Below, piece after piece: positions 33,506 to 40,916 of a stretch of DNA of 52,651 bases. Under the pieces are notes generated by a model. The model did not search any database. It had not been told where the DNA came from and saw nothing but the letters and a program-made list of their open reading frames with translations. Numbering within the stretch: the stretch's first letter is position 1; the number at the start of each line of letters is the position of its first letter. Origin of the DNA: CAZPMO01 sp964587515 (GTDB lineage Bacteria; Pseudomonadota; Alphaproteobacteria; MPNO01); assembly GCA_964587515.1 (NCBI GenBank), contig CAZPMO010000009.1, positions 1-52,651 on the forward strand, read 5' to 3'. Position numbers and translations under genes: made by a program.

Positions 33506-33548
33506 TTGATGCAAGTCAACAGGCGCGGTCCTTGGGTGGCCCTATATA
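33506..33548 (+). promoter_or_regulatory. FNR/FixK-type box with class II spacing to a -10 element
   Basis: TTGATGCAAGTCAA at 33506-33519 matches the CRP/FNR-family palindrome TTGAT-N4-ATCAA at nine of ten positions (right half GTCAA, frequent in alphaproteobacterial FNR/FixK sites). TATATA at 33543-33548 can serve as a -10 hexamer. The box centre at 33512.5 is then about 41.5 bases before a start point near 33554, the classical class II activator position. The next ATG is 33584 with GGGGAG as RBS. This suggests activation at low oxygen of the Met/His-rich gene and possibly the cytochrome gene after it. Confidence 0.68.
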
Positions 33549-33583
33549 CATTCAAGGATGTCCAACTAGGGGAGCGCGAACTC

Positions 33584-34084
33584 ATGAAGCGAATACACAC
33601 GATCTTCGCGGTGACCGCCGTTGCGGCCTTGACGGTTTTCGCTGCGACGACGGCCGACGCGCAACGGCCCGCCGATCCGCCGCCGCACGGGAGGATGATG
33701 ATGCAAGGCGATCAACGGCAAATGCCCATGGGTCACGGCGGCATGATGGGCCGAGGCATGATGGGTCAAGGGATGATGGGCCACGGCGTGATGCCCGGTA
33801 AGATGATGGGCCGTGGTGGACACATGGGTCGCGGCCACGGCCGGTTCGGCCACCGCGTTCGCCCGGCGGCGCATCTGACCGAGGCCGATGTCCGCCATCA
33901 TTTCGAACATCGTCTTAAGCGGCGTGGCGCCGATTTGCTCAAGGTCGGCGAGGTGAAGCAGAAGGACGACGACACCATCACCGCGGAAATCGTCACCAAA
34001 AAGGAAGGCGCGCTGGTCCGTCGCATCGAGGTCGATCGCCATACCGGCCGCGTGAACCGGCGGCCCCGGGAAATGCACAGATGA
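33584..34084 (+). CDS. Exported Met/His/Gly-rich protein
   Basis: A 166-residue secreted protein: signal peptide MKRIHTIFAVTAVAALTVFAATTADA, then a low-complexity region of about 50 residues with GMMGRGMM, QGMMGHGVM and GKMMGRGGHMGRGHG repeats, then a more ordered domain of about 70 residues (AAHLTEADVRHHFEHRLKRRGADLLKVGEVKQKDDDTITAEIVTKKEGALVRRIEVDRHTGRV). Met and His clusters in the periplasm commonly bind Cu(I)/Cu(II); the C-terminal part looks like a small PepSY-type beta domain, but I am not certain. I start at 33584, after GGGGAG, because the signal peptide begins there. It is preceded by the FNR-type box and followed by a cytochrome c. Confidence 0.8.
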   Translation: MKRIHTIFAVTAVAALTVFAATTADAQRPADPPPHGRMMMQGDQRQMPMGHGGMMGRGMMGQGMMGHGVMPGKMMGRGGHMGRGHGRFGHRVRPAAHLTEADVRHHFEHRLKRRGADLLKVGEVKQKDDDTITAEIVTKKEGALVRRIEVDRHTGRVNRRPREMHR

Positions 34085-34209
34085 TCTGGACGGTATCACG
34101 ACGGCCATATGTTGGATTCTATCCACTAGTCGATTGACGCTGGTAATTTGTTTATCACCCGATGCGATACTGTCCCGACGGTCAATTAGGCTGCGATGAG
34201 GGGGGATGG

Positions 34210-34668
34210 ATGGATCGCAATAGAATCGTCGTCATCGCGGCGGGCGTGGTTGTCGCCGCCATTGCCGGCTGGTGGTTTCTGATGCCGGCGGGACCTCGGT
34301 TCGCCGACAATAATGACGCGTCGCTGGTGGCGCTCGGGCGCGATGTCTACGCCGCTGAGTGCGCTGCCTGCCATGGCGCCAACCTCGAGGGTCAGCCCAA
34401 CTGGCGCTCGCCCCTGCCCACGGGCGGCTTTCCCGCGCCGCCCCACGACGAATCCGGCCACACCTGGCATCACGCCGATAGCCTGCTGTTCGCGATCACC
34501 CGCGACGGCGGCCCACTTGGCGCTCCGGCCGGGCGCAAGAGCAATATGCCGTTATTCGGCGGTAAGCTGAGCGATCGTGAAATCTGGGCCTCGCTCGCCT
34601 ACATCAAATCCCGCTGGCCCGAGCGGATACGGCAGCGCCAGGCGAAGCTCAACCGGCGAGATCGGTGA
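34210..34668 (+). CDS. Membrane-anchored mono-heme cytochrome c
   Basis: A 152-residue protein. The N-terminal anchor MDRNRIVVIAAGVVVAAIAGWWFLM (about residues 5-25) lacks a clear cleavage site and probably tethers it to the cytoplasmic membrane with the heme domain in the periplasm. Heme c binds CAACH in YAAECAACHGANLEGQPNW; an axial Met candidate lies in KSNMPLFGGKLSDREIWASLAYIKSRW, the class I C-terminal helix pattern. ATG 34210 directly follows a G-rich RBS. A shared HTWHHADSLLFAITRDGG block recurs in cytochromes near copper proteins. Its likely role is electron transfer; the partner is unknown. Confidence 0.9.
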   Translation: MDRNRIVVIAAGVVVAAIAGWWFLMPAGPRFADNNDASLVALGRDVYAAECAACHGANLEGQPNWRSPLPTGGFPAPPHDESGHTWHHADSLLFAITRDGGPLGAPAGRKSNMPLFGGKLSDREIWASLAYIKSRWPERIRQRQAKLNRRDR

Positions 34669-34984
34669 TGGCTTAGCGTGGAGTGCGAATTACGGCCCGC
34701 TGCGTCGTGATCGCGTCGTGCATGTGAGGATCGGCGAGGACTATATCCGGAATGTGGGGATGCTGAACCTGATGCGACTTCCCGTGACCCACAATAAACC
34801 CATAATTGTATTCATCGAAGCGAGTCCGCATTTGTAATATTAACAATGTGTTCGAAATTTTTTTATTAATCATAATTTCACAATAAATTGTATTGATTTA
34901 AGTTTCCAAGAACTAATATAGAATGTTCGCGGGATAAGTGATTGACTCCGGCGTCGTGCTGGTCAGTTTGGGGCTTTTGTGAAA
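34669..34984. other. AT-rich spacer between cytochrome and small protein genes
   Basis: About 315 bases without a credible gene. From roughly 34840 to 34925 the sequence is very AT-rich for this genome (ttgtaatattaacaatgtg, aatttttttattaatcataatttcac), which would suit a promoter or an H-NS-like/MucR-type binding region. TTGATttaaGTttc near 34894 resembles only half of an FNR box. I see no strong terminator. Confidence 0.4.
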
Positions 34985-35377
34985 ATGAGTGGACGCGATG
35001 TTGTTCGAATGTCCTCGTGGCGCGACATCGTCCTCGCCGTCGTCCTCGCGTTCTCTCTGATTCAATTTCCGCATCACGCCCGATCCCACGGTTTTTCCGA
35101 GGCCGGCGGGGCTGATCACGATATTCAGGTGCTGGCCGGTCACGTGGCCGGCGCCCATGACCTCATTTCGGCCGATTTCCATCCCAACCAGTCGGATGAT
35201 CATGACGCCCAGTGCGGGATTTCGCTGGCGTGCGCCGCGACCGGCTGGGTCGGTTCGGAACCGCTCGCGGTTCGCGCGCCCGGTGCAATCGAATTTATGT
35301 TTATGCGGACGGCCCAGAGCCGCCCGCGCAGCGTTCTTTTTACGCTGAAGCCGAAGCCACCCCGACACTCCATGTGA
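34985..35377 (+). CDS. Small membrane or exported protein, unknown function
   Basis: About 130 residues from ATG 34985 (a GTG at 34979 is in frame, and ATG 35009 would also keep the hydrophobic segment). One hydrophobic stretch, WRDIVLAVVLAFSLIQF (about residues 12-28), is a signal or anchor. The rest contains several His (FPHHARSHGF, GADHDIQVLAGHVAGAHDLISADFH, DDHDAQCGISLACAA) and two Cys, in the manner of small periplasmic metal-related proteins such as DUF2946 members, but I do not recognise a family with confidence. It sits 57 bases upstream of the cupredoxin, so co-expression is plausible. Confidence 0.55.
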   Translation: MSGRDVVRMSSWRDIVLAVVLAFSLIQFPHHARSHGFSEAGGADHDIQVLAGHVAGAHDLISADFHPNQSDDHDAQCGISLACAATGWVGSEPLAVRAPGAIEFMFMRTAQSRPRSVLFTLKPKPPRHSM

Positions 35378-35434
35378 ACCCTCATACCCGGTCCGCGCGA
35401 TCGGGCGAATTCACGACATTCATGGAGTAATCAA

Positions 35435-35929
35435 ATGAAAGCTATTTCAGTAGCTCTCGGCGTGATGCTCGCGTTGCCGAGCATATCGAATGCCGCCGAG
35501 TATGTGGTCAAGATGAGGTTCAATGAGGAGACCGGCGCGGTCTTTTTCGAGCCCAGGCGTCTTGAAATAAATTTGGGCGACAGCGTCACCTGGGTGCAGG
35601 AAGACGCGGCAAACCCGCATAACGTGGTGTCCTATCCAGACGGAATTCCGAAGGACGCCTCATTGTTCATGAGCCCGATGATGAAGTGCAAGGGCGAGAA
35701 CTGGTCGATGCGGTTCACCGAGCGCGGAACCTATAAATACCATTGCCATCCGCACGAGGAGGTCGGCATGAAAGGGTTGGTGATCGTCGAGCGGGAATCG
35801 CGTCCCGACGAGGTTCGCCGAGCGGGTGCGGATGAGCACGGCCACGGTCCGGATGACGCCGGAGACGAGAAAAAGGGTCACGGCATGAAAAAGGGCGATC
35901 ACCATGGCGAAAAACAAGGCCGCGAATAG
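35435..35929 (+). CDS. Cupredoxin (plastocyanin/pseudoazurin-like) with a His-rich tail
   Basis: A 164-residue periplasmic blue-copper protein. Signal peptide MKAISVALGVMLALPSISNA, then a cupredoxin beta-barrel with all type 1 copper ligands visible: His in NPHNVVSYPDG and Cys-His-Met in YKYHCHPHEEVGMKG (C-x2-H-x4-M). After residue 120 it has a disordered acidic, lysine- and histidine-rich tail (DEHGHGPDDAGDEKKGHGMKKGDHHGEK) that could buffer extra copper or zinc. It should carry electrons in the periplasm, possibly to or from the cytochrome encoded at 34210-34668. It ends in TAG. Confidence 0.92.
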   Translation: MKAISVALGVMLALPSISNAAEYVVKMRFNEETGAVFFEPRRLEINLGDSVTWVQEDAANPHNVVSYPDGIPKDASLFMSPMMKCKGENWSMRFTERGTYKYHCHPHEEVGMKGLVIVERESRPDEVRRAGADEHGHGPDDAGDEKKGHGMKKGDHHGEKQGRE

Positions 35930-36723
35930 GGATTGGTCGGTCCCTCGTATTCGTGGGGTATTCGATCCGCATTCGATCAATTCCTAACAAGAGGTTAAAT
36001 CCCTTTCCGTATAAGGATCTGTGCGCCGGCCATGTAGGCCGGTCACAGGCCAGGTAGGCCGGTCGCAGGAAGCGATGGGGAGACGGTGCGATGAAGCAAC
36101 CACCCTGGGCCCAGGACGGGCATGGCGCGAGCCGCGATTATCCGGCACGGGTTGAAGGGGTGTCCGCCCCTCTCACCGCCCCCTCTCGCTCTGCACGATG
36201 CCTGATCGGAACGCCGGAAGTTCGACGGCTTCATCTGCGCCCCGGCGCGCTGAGCTGGCGGCTTGCCCGCAATCCGCGGTTCCATGCGTCGGCGACACGC
36301 ACGCCGTAATAATAGCTAAATGAATTCTTTGTTCGCGCTTAACTGAATCATTGCTTAACGCGTTCTGACAGGGAGCCGGTTCCCAGGTTTCCATCAAGTC
36401 CAAAACCGGTTATTTCACCCTTTGTTCCTTTCATCTTTTGTTAAGGCGGCGACCATTAAATGTGCCAGTCGCGGCTTCTCGGATGCAAGTCGATAATGCG
36501 GGTCGGCGCCGGGGCATTGCACTCAAACCAAAGGTCGGGTTGTCGTATAAGCCCGAAATCCCAAATGGACGCTGACTTCGCGACACCCCAAAGCGCCATT
36601 AATTTGCCCCGACAACGGGTTGACCGTGGTGGAACGGCGGGCCGCGAAGACGAGGTTCCGCGCGTCGAAGAACACCACGCCGTCACGCGCGATCGGGATG
36701 ATCAAAACAAGACCAAACCGGGC
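35930..36723. other. Long non-coding spacer
   Basis: Nearly 800 bases without a gene I can support. It holds a 20-base-period direct repeat (36034-36069), a possible 72-codon frame at 36091-36309 (MKQPPWAQDGHG...) with GGGGAGA upstream but no recognisable similarity, and an AT-richer block at 36310-36450 with ttcgcgcttaac/tgcttaacg and tctttgttaagg words that may hold a promoter for the ATP-grasp gene. The open frame continues upstream from 36724 to 36460, but that extension has no family-like sequence. Confidence 0.45.
36034..36069. repeat. Two-copy direct repeat, 20-base period
   Basis: GTAGGCCGGTCACAGG (36034-36049) is repeated as GTAGGCCGGTCGCAGG (36054-36069), one mismatch in 16. A partial related word, GCGCCGGCCAT, precedes it. 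It is too short to be a CRISPR and most likely a small tandem duplication; each copy also contains the near-palindrome GGCCGG. Confidence 0.7.
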
Positions 36724-37782
36724 ATGGTGGATTATCTGCGCCACGCCCAAGAGAATAGCGGCCGGCGTCCGATGGACCTTGCGCGGGAATTTCTGCGCCT
36801 GCGCCGCGGCCCCGGCAAGCTGACGTGGCCCGAATACATTCAGTACGGCGTCTATAACAACACCCGCTACGGCGCGGCAGACCAGGCGCGATTTCTCACC
36901 AACACCTTGCACTGGCCGATCACGCATGCGTGCTGCGATATGACCTGGCAGTCGACGACCGAGGATAAATGGCTGTCCTCGCACATCCTCACCCGGTCGG
37001 CGGTGCCGGTGCCCAAGACGCTGGCGGTGATCGACAAGACCGAACGGTCCTATCCCGAGACGCACAAGATCTCGACGGCCGAACAGCTGCGCGACTTCAT
37101 GACGCAGCGCGATGCCCTGCCGCTGTTCGGCAAGGAAAATCGCGGCATATGCAGCTTCGGCGCATTCCTGGTTCTCGATGCCAATGAAAAGGCAATTCTC
37201 CTGAAGGGGCAGGGGTGGCTTGAATACGATGCCTGCATGGACCAGTTCGTTGGCGCGACGCCTTATCTGCTCCAGCAAATGGAGAGCAATCACGGTTTTT
37301 TCGATCGCTATACCGACAGCCTTGCCACGATCCGCGTCTGCATCCTGCTCGCGACCGAGGGCATCAAGATTCCGTTCGCCATCTTGAAATTGCCATCGCG
37401 CGATAACGTGGCGGACAGTTTTTGGCGGCCCGGCAACCTCGCCTGCGATCTGGATCTTCAAACCGGCGAAATTCTGACCGTTCGTTCGAAGGACCCTCTC
37501 GGAACGACGGACTACGAGACTTATCCGGAAACCGGCGCCCCCCTGCTCGGCGAAATCGTTCCCATGTGGGATCGCGTCCTCGGCATGGCCCACGCCTGCG
37601 CGCCGATTTTTCAGCCCGTGAGATATCAATCGATGGATATCGCCGTTACGCGGGAAGGGCCGGTTCTGATCGAAATCAACACCGGCGGCGGGTTCGACTT
37701 GCCGCAACTCGCGAGCGGGAGGGGTTTTCTCACCGATGAAGTTCGCGATTTTTTTCGAGCCTGCGGATGCAGGAAACTTTGA
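36724..37782 (+). CDS. Sugar-transfer-associated ATP-grasp protein
   Basis: About 352 aa. It resembles the ATPgrasp_ST family found in polysaccharide clusters: N-terminal GRRPMDLAREFLRLRRGPGKLTWPEYIQYGVYNNTRYG, a central ATP-grasp nucleotide region (LPLFGKENRGICSFGAFLVL, LLQQMESNHGFFDRY, SLATIRVCILLATEGIKIPFAILKLPSRDNVADSFWRPGNLACDLDLQTGEI), and the metal-binding end QSMDIAVTREGPVLIEINTGGGFDLPQLA with the E-x-N acidic pair. ATP-grasp enzymes ligate a carboxylate to an amine or other nucleophile. The start is uncertain; ATG 36724 fits the family, while 36565 and 36460 are in frame. A DegT aminotransferase follows 108 bases later. Confidence 0.8.
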   Translation: MVDYLRHAQENSGRRPMDLAREFLRLRRGPGKLTWPEYIQYGVYNNTRYGAADQARFLTNTLHWPITHACCDMTWQSTTEDKWLSSHILTRSAVPVPKTLAVIDKTERSYPETHKISTAEQLRDFMTQRDALPLFGKENRGICSFGAFLVLDANEKAILLKGQGWLEYDACMDQFVGATPYLLQQMESNHGFFDRYTDSLATIRVCILLATEGIKIPFAILKLPSRDNVADSFWRPGNLACDLDLQTGEILTVRSKDPLGTTDYETYPETGAPLLGEIVPMWDRVLGMAHACAPIFQPVRYQSMDIAVTREGPVLIEINTGGGFDLPQLASGRGFLTDEVRDFFRACGCRKL

Positions 37783-37890
37783 GCGGGCACCGGCGATCAG
37801 GCGCCCCGGAACCCACGTAATCTCGTCAAGACGTTCGGACCGGTCGTCGGCCGCGATCTGAAATTTGGGCAAACAAAGAAAAATTCGAAG

Positions 37891-39108
37891 ATGGTCTACA
37901 CCCCGAAAGTCTATGATGCAGAGCCGATCCCGGACGCAGCGCGCGCCGAGATCGATGCGCTGCTTGAAAGCGGAGACCTGTTTCGATACCGGGCGGTCTC
38001 CGGCTCGCCCGTTGCTGGACTGGAAAGTGAATTCGCCGAATTCATGGGCGTTCCATTCGCATTGGCAGTGAATTCCTGCTCGGCAGCCATGTTCCTGGCT
38101 CTGAAGGCGATCGACCTGGAGCCCGGTGACAAGGTTCTAGTGCCGGCTTTCACCTTCGCCGCAGTTCCGTCGGCCGTCGTGCATGCGGGCGGCGAGCCGA
38201 TCCTGATCGATGTCGGTGAGAACTACCGGATCGTGCTGAACGATTTCGAGACCAAGCTGACAAAAGAGATCAAGGCCGTGGTCGTGAGCCATATGCGGGG
38301 CCACACCTCGGACATGGATGTGATCATGGAACTCTGCGACGCGCGAAAAATTCCAGTGATCGAGGACGCGGCCCATTCCCTTGGCACCCTGTGGTCGGGC
38401 CGGAAAATCGGCACGATCGGCCAGATCGGATGCTTCTCGTTCCAGTCGTTCAAGCTGATGAACGCCGGCGAAGGCGGCATGCTTGTCACGGATGATCCTG
38501 ATATTATCGCCCGGGCGGTCATCATGTCGGGTGCCTACGAACATAACTGGAAGAAACATCCGGTCGCGCAAGACCGTTTTGATTTCTGGCAGAACAAGCT
38601 GCCGCTCTACAACATGCGCATGAACAATCTGTCGGCGGCGGTTGCGCGGCCCCAAATCCCCGAAGTGCCGCGGCGCGTACGCGACGGACGCGCCAACCAT
38701 GATTATGTTGCCGAGATCCTGAATGCGTCGGACTGGCTGCAGGTGCCGACGCCGCTCGATCACGAAGTCCGGGCGCCGGATTCGATCCAGTTCAATCTGC
38801 GTGGGTTCGGGTCCGACGACGAAGCGATGGCGTTTCAGCGGATCGCGAGCGAGAAGGGCGTTGCGGTTCAGATATTCGGGCTTTCCGAGGACAACGCCCG
38901 GGCGTTCTGGAACTGGAAATTCATTGGGCCACAATCCGATTTAAAGCGGACCCGCGCCATGTTGATGAGGGCATGCGATGTCCGTCTGCCGGCCCAACTG
39001 GGCAAGGAGGATCTGGACTTTATTGCAACGGCGTTGGTCGCGGCCGCCGAAGAGGTGAAGAACCCACGCCAAGAAGTCCGCAAACCGCGAATTCGGACGT
39101 TAGCCTAG
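37891..39108 (+). CDS. DegT/DnrJ/EryC1/StrS-family PLP aminotransferase
   Basis: A 405-residue sugar-aminotransferase-type enzyme that transfers an amino group to a keto-sugar nucleotide. Visible are NSCSAAMFLALKAIDLEPGDKVLVPAFTFAAVPSAVVHAGGEPILIDV, the PLP-stacking region IEDAAHSLGTLWSGRKIGTIG, and the Schiff-base Lys in CFSFQSFKLMNAGEGGML (about residue 188). A His occurs at MRGHTSDMD. It is probably functionally linked to the upstream ATP-grasp gene, suggesting an aminated and then acylated or amidated sugar or polyol for an envelope glycan. No GT, flippase or polymerase genes are beside them, so this is a small island. Its TAG overlaps the convergent Sel1 gene. Confidence 0.93.
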   Translation: MVYTPKVYDAEPIPDAARAEIDALLESGDLFRYRAVSGSPVAGLESEFAEFMGVPFALAVNSCSAAMFLALKAIDLEPGDKVLVPAFTFAAVPSAVVHAGGEPILIDVGENYRIVLNDFETKLTKEIKAVVVSHMRGHTSDMDVIMELCDARKIPVIEDAAHSLGTLWSGRKIGTIGQIGCFSFQSFKLMNAGEGGMLVTDDPDIIARAVIMSGAYEHNWKKHPVAQDRFDFWQNKLPLYNMRMNNLSAAVARPQIPEVPRRVRDGRANHDYVAEILNASDWLQVPTPLDHEVRAPDSIQFNLRGFGSDDEAMAFQRIASEKGVAVQIFGLSEDNARAFWNWKFIGPQSDLKRTRAMLMRACDVRLPAQLGKEDLDFIATALVAAAEEVKNPRQEVRKPRIRTLA

Positions 39109-39785
39109 TCCGCGCCCGGTTTCCAGTCGTTGGAGCGCTGCTTGGCCTTGGCAATCTGCGCAGCGGTCATATGATCGGCGAGGCGTTCCATCTCCACCGC
39201 GGAATCCTCCGCTCCCTGCATCGCGGCGCGGTGATACCAGGCATAGGCGTTCACCAGGTCGCGCGCCACGCCGTCGCCTTGGGCATACATAAAGCCGAGC
39301 TGGTTCTGCGCCTCCGCGAATCCCTGGTTGGCGGCGCGCCGCAGCCACTTCAGCCCGTTGGCGGAATCGGGCGCGCCGGCGACACCCTGGAAATACATGG
39401 TGGCGAGCTGGGTCTGGGTCTGCGGGTCGCCCTGTTCGGCGGCTTTCTTCAGCCATGCGGCGGCTTCTTCCAGCATTTCCGCGCGCGCCAGCAACAGGCC
39501 TAGATTGACCTGCGCCACCGCATCGCCCTGGCGCGCCGCGGCGCGAAACCATTCGACCGCCTGCTGCGGATTCTGTTCCACGCCCCGGCCCGCCAGATAC
39601 ATCTCGGCGACCGACGTCTGCGCGTCGGCGTCGCCGGTCCGGGCGAGGCGCAGAAATTCCGCATGCGCGGCCGCGTAGTCGGCCCGAAGAAACGCCCTGC
39701 GCGCGCTTTTCATGTCGGCGACGGCGGCGCCCGATATGATCATGGCGGCCGCGATCAGCGGCAATAATACGCGATGCGGATTCAT
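39105..39785 (-). CDS. Exported Sel1-repeat protein
   Basis: A 226-residue periplasmic solenoid: signal peptide MNPHRVLLPLIAAAMIISGAAVA, then about five SLRs (AHAEFLRLARTGDADAQTSVAEMYLAG, AVEWFRAAARQGDAVAQVNLGLL, AAWLKKAAEQGDPQTQTQLATMYFQG, GLKWLRRAANQGFAEAQNQLGFMYAQG, AYAWYHRAAMQGAEDSAVEME). Its ATG overlaps the stop of the MlaA gene by 4 bases (ATGA), so it is translationally coupled and belongs to the Mla-like operon. It could scaffold the outer-membrane lipid pathway; that is inference. Confidence 0.88.
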   Translation of the reverse strand: MNPHRVLLPLIAAAMIISGAAVADMKSARRAFLRADYAAAHAEFLRLARTGDADAQTSVAEMYLAGRGVEQNPQQAVEWFRAAARQGDAVAQVNLGLLLARAEMLEEAAAWLKKAAEQGDPQTQTQLATMYFQGVAGAPDSANGLKWLRRAANQGFAEAQNQLGFMYAQGDGVARDLVNAYAWYHRAAMQGAEDSAVEMERLADHMTAAQIAKAKQRSNDWKPGAD

Positions 39786-40864
39786 TCGGCGGACTCGAAC
39801 AGCCTGTCCAGCTCCCTGGTTTCCGGAGGTTTGCCGCGCCGCAGGAATTTGGCGCGATCCTGATAATACAGGCTGCGGATGGCGGCGTAATAATCGATCG
39901 AGGTCTTGCGCAGCTCGTCAAGCTGCTTGAGGATTTCCTCACGCCGCACCAGCGCCTTGCCGATACCGAGAATCAGCCGCTCGCTGGGATCGAGGTAATA
40001 GGTCAGCGGGTCGAAGAACGCGTCGACGAACTGACCCACCCCGTGTCGCACGGTCGCCGGCCCGAAGACCGGCAGCATCAGATAGGGACCCGCGCCGACG
40101 CCATAGCTGTTCAGTGTCTGACCGAGGTCGCTGTCGTGGTGGGGAAACCCGAAATCCTCGGCGACCTCGAACAGCCCGCCAAGCCCCAGCGTCGAGTTGA
40201 CGAGAAACCGCGTCAGCGTCACGCCGGCGTCACGGAATTCCAGTTGCAGCAGATCGTTGGCCAGAACGATCGGTGCTTTCAGGTTGCGTACGAAGTGGCG
40301 GACGGACTGCTTCGCCCGGTTGGGCACGATTTTGCCGTATGTCCACGCCACGGGCCGGAACNNNNNNNNNNNNNNNNNNNNNNNNNNNNNNNNNNNNNNN
40401 NNNNNNNNNNNNNNNNNNNNNNNNNNNNNNNCGCCGCCGGTGGCGGCGCGCGTTCCCCGAGCCCCGCGAGCCCCCTGAGCCCCCCGCGCCATAGTCTGGA
40501 TTCGCGGCACGAAGAAGGGAAACGCCTGACTCAATTGCGCCGCCAACTCGTCCCGCAAATCGGGCGCGGCGGCGAAGGCCTCGTTCACGATCGCGTCCAT
40601 TTGCGCTGGATTTTCGGAAATTCGACCGATCGCGACGCTCGCGATCCGCGTCGCCGCGCTGCGTCGATTGTTGGCCGCGATAACCTGGGCGAGCCGGTCG
40701 TTCATCGGGGCCTGTACGATGACGCGGTTGTGCGCGGCGGTGTCGCGATACTGAGCGGCCAGCGTTCCTAAATTGTCGGGCGGTAATGCGCCCACGCCAA
40801 TTTGCGCCGTCGCCGGTCCGGCAAGGGCCGCCAGTATCAGAAATCCGAGAGACAGAAGTCTCAT
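39782..40864 (-). CDS. mlaA: MlaA/VacJ-family protein with a long N-terminal extension (contains an assembly gap)
   Basis: MlaA removes mislocalised phospholipid from the outer-membrane outer leaflet. The C-terminal about 200 residues are MlaA-like: FRPVAWTYGKIVPNRAKQSVRHFVRNLKAPIVLANDLLQ, RFLVNSTLGLGGLFEVAEDFGFP, LGQTLNSYGVGAGPYLMLPVFGPATVRHGVG. The N-terminus (MRLLSLGFLILAALAGPATAQ) is a signal peptide without a lipobox Cys, followed by about 110 residues of helical sequence (LAQVIAANNRRSAATRIASVAIG, MDAIVNEAFAAAPDLRDELAAQLSQAFPFF) not usual in MlaA. The 70-base N-run falls in between, where the FNRxxFxxN region should be, so a hidden stop/start (two genes) cannot be excluded. It starts at 40864, 52 bases after MlaC, and is coupled to the Sel1 gene. 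Confidence 0.8.
   Translation of the reverse strand: MRLLSLGFLILAALAGPATAQIGVGALPPDNLGTLAAQYRDTAAHNRVIVQAPMNDRLAQVIAANNRRSAATRIASVAIGRISENPAQMDAIVNEAFAAAPDLRDELAAQLSQAFPFFVPRIQTMARGAQGARGARGTRAATGGXXXXXXXXXXXXXXXXXXXXXXXXFRPVAWTYGKIVPNRAKQSVRHFVRNLKAPIVLANDLLQLEFRDAGVTLTRFLVNSTLGLGGLFEVAEDFGFPHHDSDLGQTLNSYGVGAGPYLMLPVFGPATVRHGVGQFVDAFFDPLTYYLDPSERLILGIGKALVRREEILKQLDELRKTSIDYYAAIRSLYYQDRAKFLRRGKPPETRELDRLFESAE
40362..40431. other. Assembly gap (70 N) inside mlaA
   Basis: A run of 70 undetermined bases, flanked by GC-rich low-complexity sequence (the GARGARGTRAATGG-coding stretch on the right side). The reading frame on both sides agrees for the given length, but the length may be arbitrary. 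Confidence 0.95.
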
Positions 40865-40916
40865 GGCATACCGATTGATTTCCGATCGGCCCCGCTTCGC
40901 AATCCGCGTCGGCCGA

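Noticed and set aside
34890..34910. Second FNR box near TTGATttaaGTttc
   Set aside because: Only the left half-site fits; the right half is too divergent.
36054..36069. CRISPR-like repeat
   Set aside because: Only two 16-base copies 4 bases apart, with no spacers of typical size and no cas genes.
36091..36309. 72-codon gene (MKQPPWAQDGHG...)
   Set aside because: It has a possible RBS but no recognisable similarity, odd amino acid composition and no operon context; left inside the spacer description.
36339..36359. Second CtrA site (TTAAC...TTAAC)
   Set aside because: The half-sites are separated by 11 bases, not 6, so it does not fit the CtrA consensus.
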